The notes beneath the pieces are model-generated. The model saw only the letters and a program-made list of their open reading frames with translations, made no database searches and was not told the origin of the DNA. A stretch of 54,985 bases of DNA. Origin: a virus. A program made the translations under genes and the position numbers. The stretch spans positions 1 to 54,985 of IMG/VR virus record IMGVR_UViG_3300010396_000013; one strand, given 5' to 3'. This document shows positions 37,949 to 46,410 of this stretch, one piece after another (positions within the stretch are counted from its first letter, which is position 1; every line of letters starts with the position of its first letter).

Positions 37949-40111
37949 ATGAGTTTCCTTCCGAATGTCATTACGGCGGCTGGGGCTACGACGGCGAGGA
38001 CGCTGGCGGCGTCTTTTGCGGATTGGAATAACGTAAAATCCGTAGGAGGCACCGGCAACGCGCAATACAAGGCCGCGACTGTCACCGCGACACTGAGCGG
38101 CACGACGATCACCACCGCCGAATCGCTGTGGGCCGCTTCGGATGTCGGTAAGCTGATCGTCATCACGATCACCTCCGGCGCCGTGGTTTTGCTGCCTGCG
38201 GGCACCACGATTGCCACCTACGTTTCGCCTACGCAGATCACGGTATCGGCGGGTGCGACGGTGGCTGAGACTGGCGCGCCTGCCTTCATCGGCTGGGGCA
38301 CCAACGACCTCACCGCACTCAACGCCGCCGCTGCGATCGGGCCGGTGTTCCTGCCTCCGGGGGGATATTATACCGGACAAAGCCTGTTCCTAACCGGCGG
38401 AAATAAGCAGTTCGGCAGCGGGGCCGGAGGCGCGCTCATCACGCTGGAAGGCACCGGGGCGCAGAAGCAGGCCAACCGCCTGAGCTACATCACGTCGCCC
38501 CCATCACCCCCGCTGAACGGCTTCTGGAATGGCGACTTTTCGAATGTCCAAGTCCAGTTGCAAACCTATGTCACCGGGGCGACAACGCTCACCAAGCCGA
38601 CGACGACTTATTACACCTCGTATGTGACGACGCCGCTTGTCGCGCAAGTCTACAATTCGTCGGGTTGGCAGGAACAGGTGCTCGGCAATGGGCGCACCGC
38701 GACCTATTTCGGGCATATTGGGCTGACGCAGGCCGGTCAGGGCGACATGATCGGGCTGAATATCACAGGCACAGTGAGCGGCCAGAACGCGGTAACGCCG
38801 ATCACGTGGCTGGGCAGCCCGACGATAGGCTTCGGAAATGCCGATTTCACTGCTGGGGCCAGCAATGTCTACATCGACTTGTTGGAGATGAATATTCACG
38901 ACGGCGGGTTTGATATCTCGGCGGCCGGCTTCGTCTTGAACATGTTCCGCACCAATTCCACCGCAGCCATCGGTCAACCGTGGATGGGACATCGGGTCGT
39001 CGGCTGGACGAATGCTATCGACGCCGCGTTCAGCATGGGCGGCAATATGCGGATCGGCGCGGACTTCGTGACCGCTTCGTTCGTGGATGGCAGTTCCACC
39101 CCGACGCGCGCCGCGATGACGCTGAAAAATGGGCAGGCTCTGTTCGGCAACGCTACCAATTTTGTGCAGAACTCGCTGCCCGGCGCGACGCAGTTTGGAA
39201 CCGAGTTGTTCGGCTGGCGCGATGCGGTCGGCTGGGAACTGGTGGCCAACTCAAGCACCATCCTTTCGGTGACACAGGCCGGCGCGACGGCAACCACCAT
39301 CGGCGCATCCGGCTCGCTGGGGAGCAGCACCACGGCGTTCGGCGTCACCGTGCAGGCGCGCGATGGCATTGTTGCAAAGACGGCGGTGGTCAACACCATC
39401 GCCCCCATCGGCCGAGGCGGTGCATTCGCTTCGATCCCGACGCTGGTTGTCGCTGCGCCGCCAGGTTCCGGCACGCAGGCGACTGCGGTTGTCGCGACCA
39501 TGGGCCTTTCGCGGCAGTCCTATACCAATATCGGCGGCGTCAGCGGAGGCACCGGCTATGCGGTGGGTGATGTGCTCACCCTGAGCGGTGGCACGTTCGG
39601 CACGGCGGCGCAGATCACCGTGGCATCCGTCGCCGGCACGTCGGTCAATTCCTCCACTGGGGCGGTGCAGACCTATACCCTCACTACGGTAGGCTCCTAC
39701 ACGGTGCTGCCGACTTCCCCGATCACGCTATCCGGAGGCACTGGCACCGGGGCGAAACTGCAAGGGCTGTGGAAAATCCTGACCGTTACCGTGACAGGTG
39801 CGGGCAGCAATTACCCGGAGTTTCCGCCGCCTGCCGTCACCACCTCGGGCGGCTCGCCGCTGACGAACTACGACTGCGCCTTCACCACCACCATGACCGC
39901 GACGCAGCAACCGCTCACCATCGGGGGCGGCGCTAATGTGGCGCTGATGGCGGCCGGCTCCTACGGAGGTGGCACGGGCGTAGTCTTCATCGCTAACGAT
40001 AGCGTCGATCCGACTACCAATCCTGTCGGCGGCGGGATACTCTATGTGAAGGCCGGGGCGCTGACATATCGCGGGTCCAGCGGGACCGTGACAGTGCTTG
40101 GGCCGGCGTGA
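37949..40111 (+). CDS. Tail spike/fibre protein, 720 aa
   Basis: It begins MSFLPNVITAAGATTARTLA. The N-terminal third ends with 'AAIGPVFLPPGGYYTGQSLF', a segment like the entry into the right-handed beta-helix of pectate-lyase-type tailspikes. The middle is beta-rich; the C-terminal part has VSGGTGYAVGDVLTLSGGT-like repeats (two GGTGTG/GYAVGD stretches). It probably binds or degrades surface polysaccharide; no catalytic residues can be assigned. Confidence 0.7.
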   Translation: MSFLPNVITAAGATTARTLAASFADWNNVKSVGGTGNAQYKAATVTATLSGTTITTAESLWAASDVGKLIVITITSGAVVLLPAGTTIATYVSPTQITVSAGATVAETGAPAFIGWGTNDLTALNAAAAIGPVFLPPGGYYTGQSLFLTGGNKQFGSGAGGALITLEGTGAQKQANRLSYITSPPSPPLNGFWNGDFSNVQVQLQTYVTGATTLTKPTTTYYTSYVTTPLVAQVYNSSGWQEQVLGNGRTATYFGHIGLTQAGQGDMIGLNITGTVSGQNAVTPITWLGSPTIGFGNADFTAGASNVYIDLLEMNIHDGGFDISAAGFVLNMFRTNSTAAIGQPWMGHRVVGWTNAIDAAFSMGGNMRIGADFVTASFVDGSSTPTRAAMTLKNGQALFGNATNFVQNSLPGATQFGTELFGWRDAVGWELVANSSTILSVTQAGATATTIGASGSLGSSTTAFGVTVQARDGIVAKTAVVNTIAPIGRGGAFASIPTLVVAAPPGSGTQATAVVATMGLSRQSYTNIGGVSGGTGYAVGDVLTLSGGTFGTAAQITVASVAGTSVNSSTGAVQTYTLTTVGSYTVLPTSPITLSGGTGTGAKLQGLWKILTVTVTGAGSNYPEFPPPAVTTSGGSPLTNYDCAFTTTMTATQQPLTIGGGANVALMAAGSYGGGTGVVFIANDSVDPTTNPVGGGILYVKAGALTYRGSSGTVTVLGPA

Positions 40112-40137
40112 CCTCCAACAACCCAACAGGACACAAG

Positions 40138-40353
40138 ATGAGCGAGACTACCGCACCCAAGACGCAGCCGATCGTCGTGCAGCCCGACGATTACGAAAAG
40201 ATCGTTGGGTATCTGCTGGAACAGCCGGCGAAGATTGTCATTCCCTTGCTGAACTATTTTCAGCAGGCGCAGGCTAAAGCGCAGCAGCTTCAGTCCATGC
40301 AGAAGCCCAAAGAACCGACATCCGCGCCGGGTGCAGACGATCCCGCTTCGTAA
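40138..40353 (+). CDS. Small protein between fibre genes, 71 aa
   Basis: It begins MSETTAPKTQPIVVQPDDYE and has an amphipathic helix (IVGYLLEQPAKIVIPLLNYF) followed by a Gln/Lys-rich stretch. The ATG at 40138 follows ACACAAG. It could be a fibre chaperone or assembly factor; the evidence is position only. Confidence 0.55.
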   Translation: MSETTAPKTQPIVVQPDDYEKIVGYLLEQPAKIVIPLLNYFQQAQAKAQQLQSMQKPKEPTSAPGADDPAS

Positions 40354-40392
40354 CTACAGCCGCCCGCATGTCGGGCAATAAAGGAGCCTGAC

Positions 40393-40848
40393 ATGACGGG
40401 CGTTGTGAGCACGAACCCACCGAACTACGGCGCGGCGAGCACGAATCAGGGATATAGTCTGACGCCGCAGGGCGGCTTGCGCACACAAGCGATGGCCGGC
40501 GGGGCGGACGTGTCGCCCACCAACCCCCTCCCCGTCGAAGTCGTTTCCGGCTCCGGTTCGCAAGTCACGATCCTCTCGCTTGATGTCTCCACCGTCACAA
40601 CCGGGGGCACTCCTGTCACCGCTCTCAGTGCAGGACATGCGACGGCTGGTGGCTGGATTCAGAACCCGCCGACTGCAACGACAAACCTTGGCATCAACCA
40701 GAAGGGCACCGCTGCGGGCACCACATCCTCCGGCGACACGACCTTCATCATTCCGGGGCAGACCTATCAACTATCTCCCTCGGCAAACGCTGTATCGGTG
40801 ATTTCCTCGGATTCGGCGCACGCCTTTAGCGGGTATGGGTTCCAGTGA
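40393..40848 (+). CDS. Tail/fibre-associated protein, 151 aa
   Basis: It begins MTGVVSTNPPNYGAASTNQG and is rich in Thr, Ser and Gly with beta character (PLPVEVVSGSGSQVTILSLD, FIIPGQTYQLSPSANAVSVI). AAAGGAGCC lies upstream of the ATG. TGATG coupling joins it to the glycine-rich gene. It may be a small fibre or tip protein. Confidence 0.55.
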   Translation: MTGVVSTNPPNYGAASTNQGYSLTPQGGLRTQAMAGGADVSPTNPLPVEVVSGSGSQVTILSLDVSTVTTGGTPVTALSAGHATAGGWIQNPPTATTNLGINQKGTAAGTTSSGDTTFIIPGQTYQLSPSANAVSVISSDSAHAFSGYGFQ

Positions 40849-41759
40849 TGAACAATTATGGGCCGGGGCCGGTTCCGCCGATTCCCCGTAAAGTCACGAC
40901 TTTCACATCCAACGGCACATGGACGCCAGCATCTGGCAGCACGCTCGTATGGGCGACACTGATCGGCGGCGGTGGTGGCGGCGGCGGCGGCGCATCCATC
41001 GCGCTCGGCGGCACTGGCTCCGGTGGTGGCGGCGGGGGCGGTGCGGCGGTGCAGACCATAGGGCCGTATCGCATCGCTGATCTTGGCACGATCAATGGCG
41101 CTGTGGTTGTGGGGGCGGGCGGGACTGGCGGTGCTGCAGGGGCGAACGGGGTTCAAGGCGCGCTATCGTCGCTCAATCTGGCGACCGGCATTTTTGTTGA
41201 AGCGGGAGGCGGCGGCCTCGGCTCTCTCGGTGCTTCTGCGACCAACAGCGGCGGGGGTGCCGGCGGCAGCCTCTATGGCAACGGCAACAATGCGTCGGGG
41301 GCGACAGGGGGTGCGGCTGGCGGATTTGGTTCTGGTGGCGGCGGAAGCGGGAGCAGTGGCGCGACAGTAGGAACGTTCCCGAACTGCGGGCCGGGCGCGG
41401 GCGGTTCCAACGGAACGACTGGCGCGGCTGGCGCGGCGGCGTTCTCACAAGGTGCTGCGGGCGCAGGCAGCGGTGGCGCTGGTGTCGTGGCTGGCGCGGC
41501 CGGAACGACAGCAGTCGGAGGCGTTACTCCCTATCAGCGCACTGGCGCGGCGGCTGGCGCGAACGGCGGCTCCAATCCCGTAGGCCCCGGCGCAGGCGGC
41601 GGCGGCGGTGCATCCGGCATCACCAGCGCCAACGGCAGCAACGGCGGCAACGGCGGCTCCTACGGCGGCGGCGGCGGCGGTGGGGGTGCATCTTCGGGCG
41701 GCACTGGCGGGACCGGCGGCACGGGTGGCAACGGTGTGGTGATCGTTTACGAAGCATGA
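40848..41759 (+). CDS. Glycine-rich fibre-tip/adhesin-like protein
   Basis: It has 303 residues. After a short N-terminus (TTFTSNGTWTPASGSTLVWA) the protein is dominated by glycine blocks (for example IGGGGGGGGG and GGGAGGSLYGNGNN), ending VVIVYEA. 'F...GTWT.P.G...V.v..iGgGGGGG' is the hallmark of the glycine-rich domain found in phage tip proteins and adhesins, which can fold as polyglycine-II bundles. Variable loops between the Gly blocks could contact the receptor. Confidence 0.75.
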   Translation: MNNYGPGPVPPIPRKVTTFTSNGTWTPASGSTLVWATLIGGGGGGGGGASIALGGTGSGGGGGGGAAVQTIGPYRIADLGTINGAVVVGAGGTGGAAGANGVQGALSSLNLATGIFVEAGGGGLGSLGASATNSGGGAGGSLYGNGNNASGATGGAAGGFGSGGGGSGSSGATVGTFPNCGPGAGGSNGTTGAAGAAAFSQGAAGAGSGGAGVVAGAAGTTAVGGVTPYQRTGAAAGANGGSNPVGPGAGGGGGASGITSANGSNGGNGGSYGGGGGGGGASSGGTGGTGGTGGNGVVIVYEA

Positions 41760-41764
41760 TAAAA

Positions 41765-41801
41765 GCGGGCCGGCCTTGTGCGCGAACACGCGGCCGACCC
41801 T
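41765..41801. other. Inverted repeat in the fibre-lysis gap
   Basis: GGCC...GTG and CAC...GGCC arms form an interrupted hairpin (GGCCTTGTGCGCGAACACGC then GGCC). No T-run follows, so termination is doubtful. It lies in the ~150-bp gap between the glycine-rich gene and the lysis cassette. Confidence 0.35.
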
Positions 41802-41907
41802 AACGAAAACGACGAAAGGACCGTCGCATGCGCTGCATCTATGATAAGCTTTCGTGGGGGATGCGATGCCAAGTGCACGCGAATGTGTATCGTGGGGATT
41901 GGGCGTG

Positions 41908-42297
41908 ATGGAGCGCAGCAAGTGGTCTGAGCCGGGGGCTATCGCTGCGGGTATCGTGGCCCTCGTTACAGTCGGCGGCTTGGTGTGGTCGGCGGCCACC
42001 ATCAGCGCGGCATCGGCAAATCTCGCCGGCAACTTCGATGACTTCAAGCGCGCCGTGACCACGCAAATTCAGGGGGTCCAAAACCAGATCGCATCCCTCC
42101 CGACACAAGGCGTGCGGCTGGACAATGTCGAGCACGGTCTGGCCGAAGTGCATATCCAAGACGCTAGCCAGCAAGGGGACATCAACATGCTGAAACAGGG
42201 ATTCGCGGTTCTGTCGTCCACCGTCGATACCGTGCGGCATGACGTTCAGGTGTTGCAGGATGCCGCCAATGGGCGGTTGCCGGGCCAGCGTAGATGA
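41908..42297 (+). CDS. Membrane-anchored coiled-coil protein (inner spanin/XhlA-like)
   Basis: It has 129 residues from ATG 41908; ATG 41866 with GGGGG upstream is an alternative. One N-terminal membrane segment (AIAAGIVALVTVGGLVWSAA) is followed by a heptad-rich region (DDFKRAVTTQIQGVQNQIAS and SQQGDINMLKQGFAVLSSTV). This fits an i-spanin or XhlA-like lysis accessory. It overlaps the next gene, a lipoprotein, by ATGA. Confidence 0.6.
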   Translation: MERSKWSEPGAIAAGIVALVTVGGLVWSAATISAASANLAGNFDDFKRAVTTQIQGVQNQIASLPTQGVRLDNVEHGLAEVHIQDASQQGDINMLKQGFAVLSSTVDTVRHDVQVLQDAANGRLPGQRR

Positions 42298-42560
42298 TGC
42301 GCGCAGTGGCCCTGACGCTGCTGCTGGCGGGGTGCGCCGCTCCGGTGGCCCCGCAGGTGCCGGCGCGGCTGCAAGTCTGTCCTGACCCTGTGTATGCGCC
42401 CGTTCCACCGCCGTCGCCGCGCACCGTGGCGCAGCTATTCCGGTGGGGATCGGCGGATGAGATTGCTCGACAGAAGACTGAGGCGGCGCGGCGGGAGTGT
42501 GCGACGCGGCTGGATGAGTTGAACTCGTGGATTCTGCAACATATGAAAACAATGAAATGA
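42294..42560 (+). CDS. Rz1-like lipoprotein (outer spanin candidate)
   Basis: This 88-residue protein begins with a lipoprotein signal, MMRAVALTLLLAGCAAP, with the lipobox LAGC. It continues Pro-rich (PVYAPVPPPSPRTVAQLFRW) and ends with a helix containing ARRECATRLDELNSWILQ, the pattern of Rz1-like spanins. Paired with the membrane coiled-coil gene just before it, it could span the periplasm and fuse the membranes at lysis. Confidence 0.7.
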   Translation: MMRAVALTLLLAGCAAPVAPQVPARLQVCPDPVYAPVPPPSPRTVAQLFRWGSADEIARQKTEAARRECATRLDELNSWILQHMKTMK

Positions 42561-42754
42561 TCGGGCTTTTGGTTATGCTGCTGATCGGGCTAATCGTGCT
42601 GTCGCTGTTCTACTACGTCATCACCACGATCCCGCTGCCACCGCCGATCCGGCAAATTGCCGTGGTGATCCTCGTAGTGATCGCGGCGTTATTTCTGATC
42701 TCGCTGTTGATGCCGTATGCCGGCATGGGCGGCGCGCTGGTTTGGAGGCGGTAG
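42557..42754 (+). CDS. Small membrane protein (Thivi_2564-like)
   Basis: This 65-residue protein has two membrane segments, GLLVMLLIGLIVLSLFYYVI and IAVVILVVIAALFLISLLMP, joined by TTIPLPPPIRQ, a pattern shared with the Thivi_2564 small membrane family. It is ATGA-coupled to the lipoprotein gene. In the lysis cassette it could act as a holin or holin partner; that is inference. Confidence 0.65.
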   Translation: MIGLLVMLLIGLIVLSLFYYVITTIPLPPPIRQIAVVILVVIAALFLISLLMPYAGMGGALVWRR

Positions 42755-42921
42755 ATGCTGCGGGCCGGACTCGACGGTGCACCGTGCTGTTCCGACTGGG
42801 CCTCTCGTATTTTGATGCGCGGCGGTAGAGGCCCGTATATCCGCGCTCGATTGCGTGTCTGAGATATTCTCCACGCCGCCGCAGCCACCCGACTATAACC
42901 ACTTCAACGTAGGATGCAACA
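42755..42921. other. Short gap without a confident gene
   Basis: A 35-codon frame from ATG 42755 is Arg-rich and unsupported by a ribosome-binding site. Nothing else coding was seen. AGGA just before 42922 serves the next gene. Confidence 0.4.
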
Positions 42922-43269
42922 ATGAGTTCCACCACGACCATCCCCGTCAATGAAGCGGAGAAAGCATCCGCGCCCGTCAACGCTGCGATCACTGCTGCCC
43001 GCGATATGCCCAGCCTGATCGCCAATCTGAAGACCGTGGACCCGGCGCTTGCGGCTCCGCTGGAAGGCAAGGCGTTGCTGGCCAGCAAAACGCCGTGGGG
43101 CACGCTCGCCGTTGCCGTGGTATCATGGGCGGCTTCACGCTACGGCTTCGGTTGGGATGACCAGACCTGCGCGCTGATCGCCGGTCTCGGCATCGTCGGC
43201 GGCTCCTACCTGATGCGCGCCCTGACTTCATCGCCCATTACGGGCTGGTTCAAGAAGGCAACACCATGA
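42922..43269 (+). CDS. Putative holin-like membrane protein, 115 aa
   Basis: The N-terminal half is soluble (MSSTTTIPVNEAEKASAPVN). Two hydrophobic stretches follow: TPWGTLAVAVVSWAASRYGF and CALIAGLGIVGGSYLMRALT, with a Trp/Asp turn between them and a basic C-terminus. Its place between spanin-like genes and the endolysin suits a holin. No named holin family was recognised. Confidence 0.55.
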   Translation: MSSTTTIPVNEAEKASAPVNAAITAARDMPSLIANLKTVDPALAAPLEGKALLASKTPWGTLAVAVVSWAASRYGFGWDDQTCALIAGLGIVGGSYLMRALTSSPITGWFKKATP

Positions 43270-43721
43270 ACATCACCCGCCGCCATTCGCTGATGGCAGC
43301 CACCGCACTCGGCCTCGCCGGCTGCACCACAACCCCGACGCTTTCGCAACTGGCGCAGTATGCGCAGGCCGCTGCCAATGCCGGTGCTGCTGTGCTGGCG
43401 CAGATTCCGAACCCGCCGGCCGTGCTGCAAACCGCGATTGCCGCGCTGAAATCCGCCGCCAGCGCCGTGATCGGTGCGGGCATCAACCCGGCCGCGTCGG
43501 TGGCGCAGCAGGTCTATGACGCGATCAAGGTGGTGCTGCCGCTGGCATCGCCGTTCGTGTCCGCCGTGCCTGGCGTGGGTATCGCGATATCGGCCATTGA
43601 GGCGCTGTTGCCGTTCATCGCGCAGGCGGCTGGGCTGACGGCGGCGGCTGCCTCCGCTCCGACCGTGCCGGGCGTGCCTGTGATGACGGTGCAGCAGGCA
43701 CTGAAGCTGTATGGAGGCTGA
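43266..43721 (+). CDS. Predicted lipoprotein, 151 aa
   Basis: The signal MNITRRHSLMAATALGLAGC contains a twin-arginine-like RR and a lipobox (LAGC, C20). The mature part is Ala/Val-rich with two hydrophobic helices (VLPLASPFVSAVPGVGIAIS and EALLPFIAQAAGLTAAAASA). It is ATGA-coupled to the holin-like gene. It may serve lysis or remain in the envelope of lysogens; the family was not recognised. Confidence 0.6.
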   Translation: MNITRRHSLMAATALGLAGCTTTPTLSQLAQYAQAAANAGAAVLAQIPNPPAVLQTAIAALKSAASAVIGAGINPAASVAQQVYDAIKVVLPLASPFVSAVPGVGIAISAIEALLPFIAQAAGLTAAAASAPTVPGVPVMTVQQALKLYGG

Positions 43722-43868
43722 CAGCAAAAGGGCCGCTCCGGTGTGGGGCGGCCATCTGTGCTGCGAGCGTCCGGGCGAAATATCCGAAACATTAAGCGAC
43801 TCTTGTTTCCAAGGCTCGCGGTGGCTTCCAACCGATGAAAATCTTACTCCACCTCACAGGCAAATGCA

Positions 43869-44615
43869 ATGCGCTTAGGCCGCCTCCCCGCCAACCACGC
43901 CGACATCGCCCGCGCGCCATCCCTCCGCGATCACCACTTTGCCGCGATGCCGCCGCCGGCAAAGCTCGACCGGCGCGATATCGACTTTCAGCCGCGCATG
44001 TTCGGAAACAACATATACCCGGACTGCTCTGCCGCCGGGCTGGCAAACGGGATGCTCGCCGTTTCCGCGCTGGACGGTCTCACGCCAGTCATCGCGGATG
44101 CCATGGTGCCGGCGTTCTATGCCGAGTGTGTCGGGGTTGCCAACACCGATGCGGCCATCGCGGCGACGGATGGGGCCGTGCTGCTGGACGTGCTGCGTCA
44201 TCAAGCGACGCAGGGGTTTTCGGTAGGGCAGCAGGTGTCGCTCGCCGGGCTATTCGGGACCGTGGCGCGCAACCGGACATCGCTGGCGCAGACGATGGCG
44301 GCGCTCGGGTTCGCCTATATCGGGGTGAACCTCTACGACCGGGACATGCAAACCTCGGGGATTTGGGATGATGATGGTAGAGACCCAGGACCGTTTATAG
44401 ACGGCCACTGTATCGACATCTGGGATTATCTCGGGCTGGCGGACACCGATACCGCGCGTGTCGCGACATGGGGCGGATTCCGCACGGTGACATGGCGGTG
44501 GATCGACGCTAGGCTTGATGAGTCATGGGGGCTGTTCTGGCGGCAGCTTACGCCGGAGCGGATGACGGTGGAGGATGATGATCGGCTGGCGGCTATGGTG
44601 AGGGGGATGGCATGA
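43869..44615 (+). CDS. Papain-like fold protein in the lysis cassette
   Basis: It has 248 residues. A possible catalytic Cys lies in NNIYPDCSAAGLANGM (about C53) and a His in FIDGHCIDIWDYLG, followed by TWGGFRTVTWRWIDARLDES. This order (Cys near the N-terminus, His then W-rich strand) matches papain-like proteins recurrent near alphaproteobacterial phage lysis genes ('GDC..AA..', 'GHa', 'TWG...T'). The substrate is unknown. It is followed by the lysozyme gene with ATGA overlap. Confidence 0.6.
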   Translation: MRLGRLPANHADIARAPSLRDHHFAAMPPPAKLDRRDIDFQPRMFGNNIYPDCSAAGLANGMLAVSALDGLTPVIADAMVPAFYAECVGVANTDAAIAATDGAVLLDVLRHQATQGFSVGQQVSLAGLFGTVARNRTSLAQTMAALGFAYIGVNLYDRDMQTSGIWDDDGRDPGPFIDGHCIDIWDYLGLADTDTARVATWGGFRTVTWRWIDARLDESWGLFWRQLTPERMTVEDDDRLAAMVRGMA

Positions 44616-45064
44616 CAGCCCTAGAAATCGCCGCCCGTCTCCTGCGCCAGTTGGAAGGCTGCGTCCTGACACCCTACCAAGACCAAGGCGGGACATGGAC
44701 CATCGGCATCGGGACGACGCATATCGATGGCCAGCCGGTGACCGGGGAGACGCCGCCGATCGCCACGGAGCAGGCCGAGGCTTACATGCAGGCCGAGTTG
44801 CAGCCCACAGCGGCCGAGGTTGACCGCGAAGCGCCGCCCGATGCCACGGATGCGCAGAGGGCGGCATGCTATTCGTTTGCGTATAACGAGGGCGTTGGCG
44901 CGTTCGCCGGCTCCACGCTGCTGCGGCTATGGCGCTCTGGGGATGTCGAAGGAGCGGCGGCGCAGTTCGATGCCTGGGTGTATGCCGGTGGCCATGTGAG
45001 CAAGGGGCTGGTCAACCGGCGCGCGCTGGAGAAGGCGGTATTTTTGGGGCAGGTGAGGGTTTAG
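44612..45064 (+). CDS. Endolysin, T4-type lysozyme (GH24)
   Basis: This 150-residue protein has the GH24 catalytic triad E15, D24 and T30 in QLEGCVLTPYQDQGGTWTIG, with the same spacing as T4 lysozyme. GIGTTHIDGQPVTGE and ACYSFAYNEGVGAFAGSTLL follow. No signal peptide is visible, so it needs a holin. It is the last gene of the rightward late operon and converges with a leftward gene that overlaps its end by about 50 bp. Confidence 0.92.
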   Translation: MTALEIAARLLRQLEGCVLTPYQDQGGTWTIGIGTTHIDGQPVTGETPPIATEQAEAYMQAELQPTAAEVDREAPPDATDAQRAACYSFAYNEGVGAFAGSTLLRLWRSGDVEGAAAQFDAWVYAGGHVSKGLVNRRALEKAVFLGQVRV

Positions 45065-45311
45065 CCTCCCACTCCCGCGCCGCCTCGGCATGCCGAGCCT
45101 GCGCCGCTTCCCATTCGGCTTCGATGAAATCTTCGCCGTCCAGAATCGCATCGCGGGTGTCGATCAGCGCGTTTTCGAGAGCGCCGGCCCAATCCTCCAG
45201 ATGGGCACGCAACACCGGGTTGGGTTCCGCTGCGGCGATCTGGCGCGCTCGGCGGACGGCATCCTGCTGGATTTCGATGGAGACGCCGGGCGGCGGGTTA
45301 GGGCTTTGCAT
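45012..45311 (-). CDS. Hypothetical helical protein, 99 aa
   Basis: It begins MQSPNPPPGVSIEIQQDAVR. The middle is helical and acidic (NPVLRAHLEDWAGALENALI then DAILDGEDFIEAEWEAAQAR), and the C-terminus is Pro/Lys-rich. It overlaps the endolysin 3' end in the opposite direction. The start lacks a clear ribosome-binding site. Composition supports coding, but the function is unknown. Confidence 0.5.
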   Translation of the reverse strand: MQSPNPPPGVSIEIQQDAVRRARQIAAAEPNPVLRAHLEDWAGALENALIDTRDAILDGEDFIEAEWEAAQARHAEAAREWEAKPSPAPKIPPSPARAG

Positions 45312-45480
45312 GGCAGGAGTGTAGACGGCGGACGGGGAGGCGGGAAGGGGGTAGGGATGGCGGGGGAGCGCCGGGCTTCCACCGGCTGCGATCCTGCGCA
45401 CGGGTCTCTGCACGCAAGCCGGACAGATTCCGGCGGATAGGCGCATCAGGTCGGCGCGCGCGCCTGATGCCGACGCAATT

Positions 45481-45557
45481 TGGTGCCGCCCGAGAGAATC
45501 GAACTCCCACACCCCTGATTACAAATCAGATGCCTTTGCCATCTCGGCCAGGCCGGC
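45481..45557 (-). tRNA. tRNA-Thr (anticodon UGU), second copy
   Basis: The acceptor arms GCCGGCC and GGGCGGC pair with one G-G mismatch, and CCA is encoded. The D stem is GCC/GGC, the anticodon loop TTTGTAA (UGU), and the T stem GGGAG/CTCTC with loop TTCGATT. It lies 2 bp downstream of tRNA-Met. Its sequence differs from the tRNA-Thr at 17217, so the two are not a recent duplication. Confidence 0.85.
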
Positions 45558-45559
45558 AC

Positions 45560-45636
<77 letters not shown>

Positions 45637-45812
45637 ATCCAGCGTAGGCTGCTGCGGGCCGGATTGGATACCGGCTGGGTTCGTCAGCTTCGGCTCGCGT
45701 AGATTGCGGGCGCGCGGCATCGCTAATCCGCTTGCACGTCCACGGTAATCCGTGGCCCGACCCAGGTTCGCCTTCCCGCGTGTCCATCCACGCCGCTCGC
45801 AGCGCGCGCATT
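45637..45812. other. Gap upstream of the tRNA pair with a perfect inverted repeat
   Basis: No confident gene was seen. CCACGG-TAAT-CCGTGG (45740-45755) is a perfect short palindrome that could mark a processing signal, protein-binding site or hairpin upstream of the leftward tRNAs. A frame extends through here into tRNA-Met but looks non-coding. Confidence 0.4.
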
Positions 45813-46328
45813 CTATCCACGCGAAGGCGGCGAGGCAACAAATTTGCTGAAAAGGGGAGGGGGCTTCTTCGCCATCCTCGCCGCCTGCCTTGCATCGCTC
45901 CGAGCCTTGTACGCCGCGAAGCTGCCGCCTGAGGATCCATGCTTGGGGCGGCTTCGCGGCCGCGCTCTAAGCGCACCCAAGGCTTTGGCCATAGCCTCCT
46001 CAACCTCTCGCTCCTGGCGTAACCGCCGCACGCTTTCGCGGCTACCGAGAAACGGCAACTCTTTCTCAAAAACCGCATTGAGGGCATCTCGGACGGCATC
46101 GCAATCACGAAACCATTCACCAGTCACGCGATATCGCGCCAGCGTCGCGTGGACCTCCTTCTCGCGGCAGCCCGCGTCCCGCAGCACGCCAATGAGGCGT
46201 AGCGCAGCGCTATGAGATGTCTGCATAGATCGCATGCGCTTCTTTGGGTTTTTGCTGCGACCCACCTTGAGATCGCCGGTAGCGCCCATGATGACGTAGA
46301 GATGTGCCCCCATTTGTGCCACCGCCAT
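45813..46328 (-). CDS. GIY-YIG-like (T5orf172/MUG113) nuclease-domain protein
   Basis: It has 171 residues from ATG 46328 (GTG 46340 and ATG 46313 are alternatives). The domain reads LYVIMGATGDLKVGRSKNPK, KRMRSMQTSH, then CREKEVHATLARYRVTGEWF, the order of T5orf172-type GIY-YIG domains. The C-terminus is basic (RPRSRPKHGSSGGSFAAYKA). It stands alone between attP and the tRNAs. It could be a homing-type or defence-related nuclease. Confidence 0.75.
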   Translation of the reverse strand: MAVAQMGAHLYVIMGATGDLKVGRSKNPKKRMRSMQTSHSAALRLIGVLRDAGCREKEVHATLARYRVTGEWFRDCDAVRDALNAVFEKELPFLGSRESVRRLRQEREVEEAMAKALGALRARPRSRPKHGSSGGSFAAYKARSDARQAARMAKKPPPLFSKFVASPPSRG

Positions 46329-46410
46329 GCGCCGATTCACCCTCTGTTCGCGCTATATGCGCAGGTCTAAGTGCTTGTATTGGCGCAATATATGGTATTA
46401 CCTCACTATT

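Noticed and set aside
42755-42862. 35-codon frame in the lysis cassette
   Set aside because: No ribosome-binding site, Arg-rich, not coupled to the next gene.
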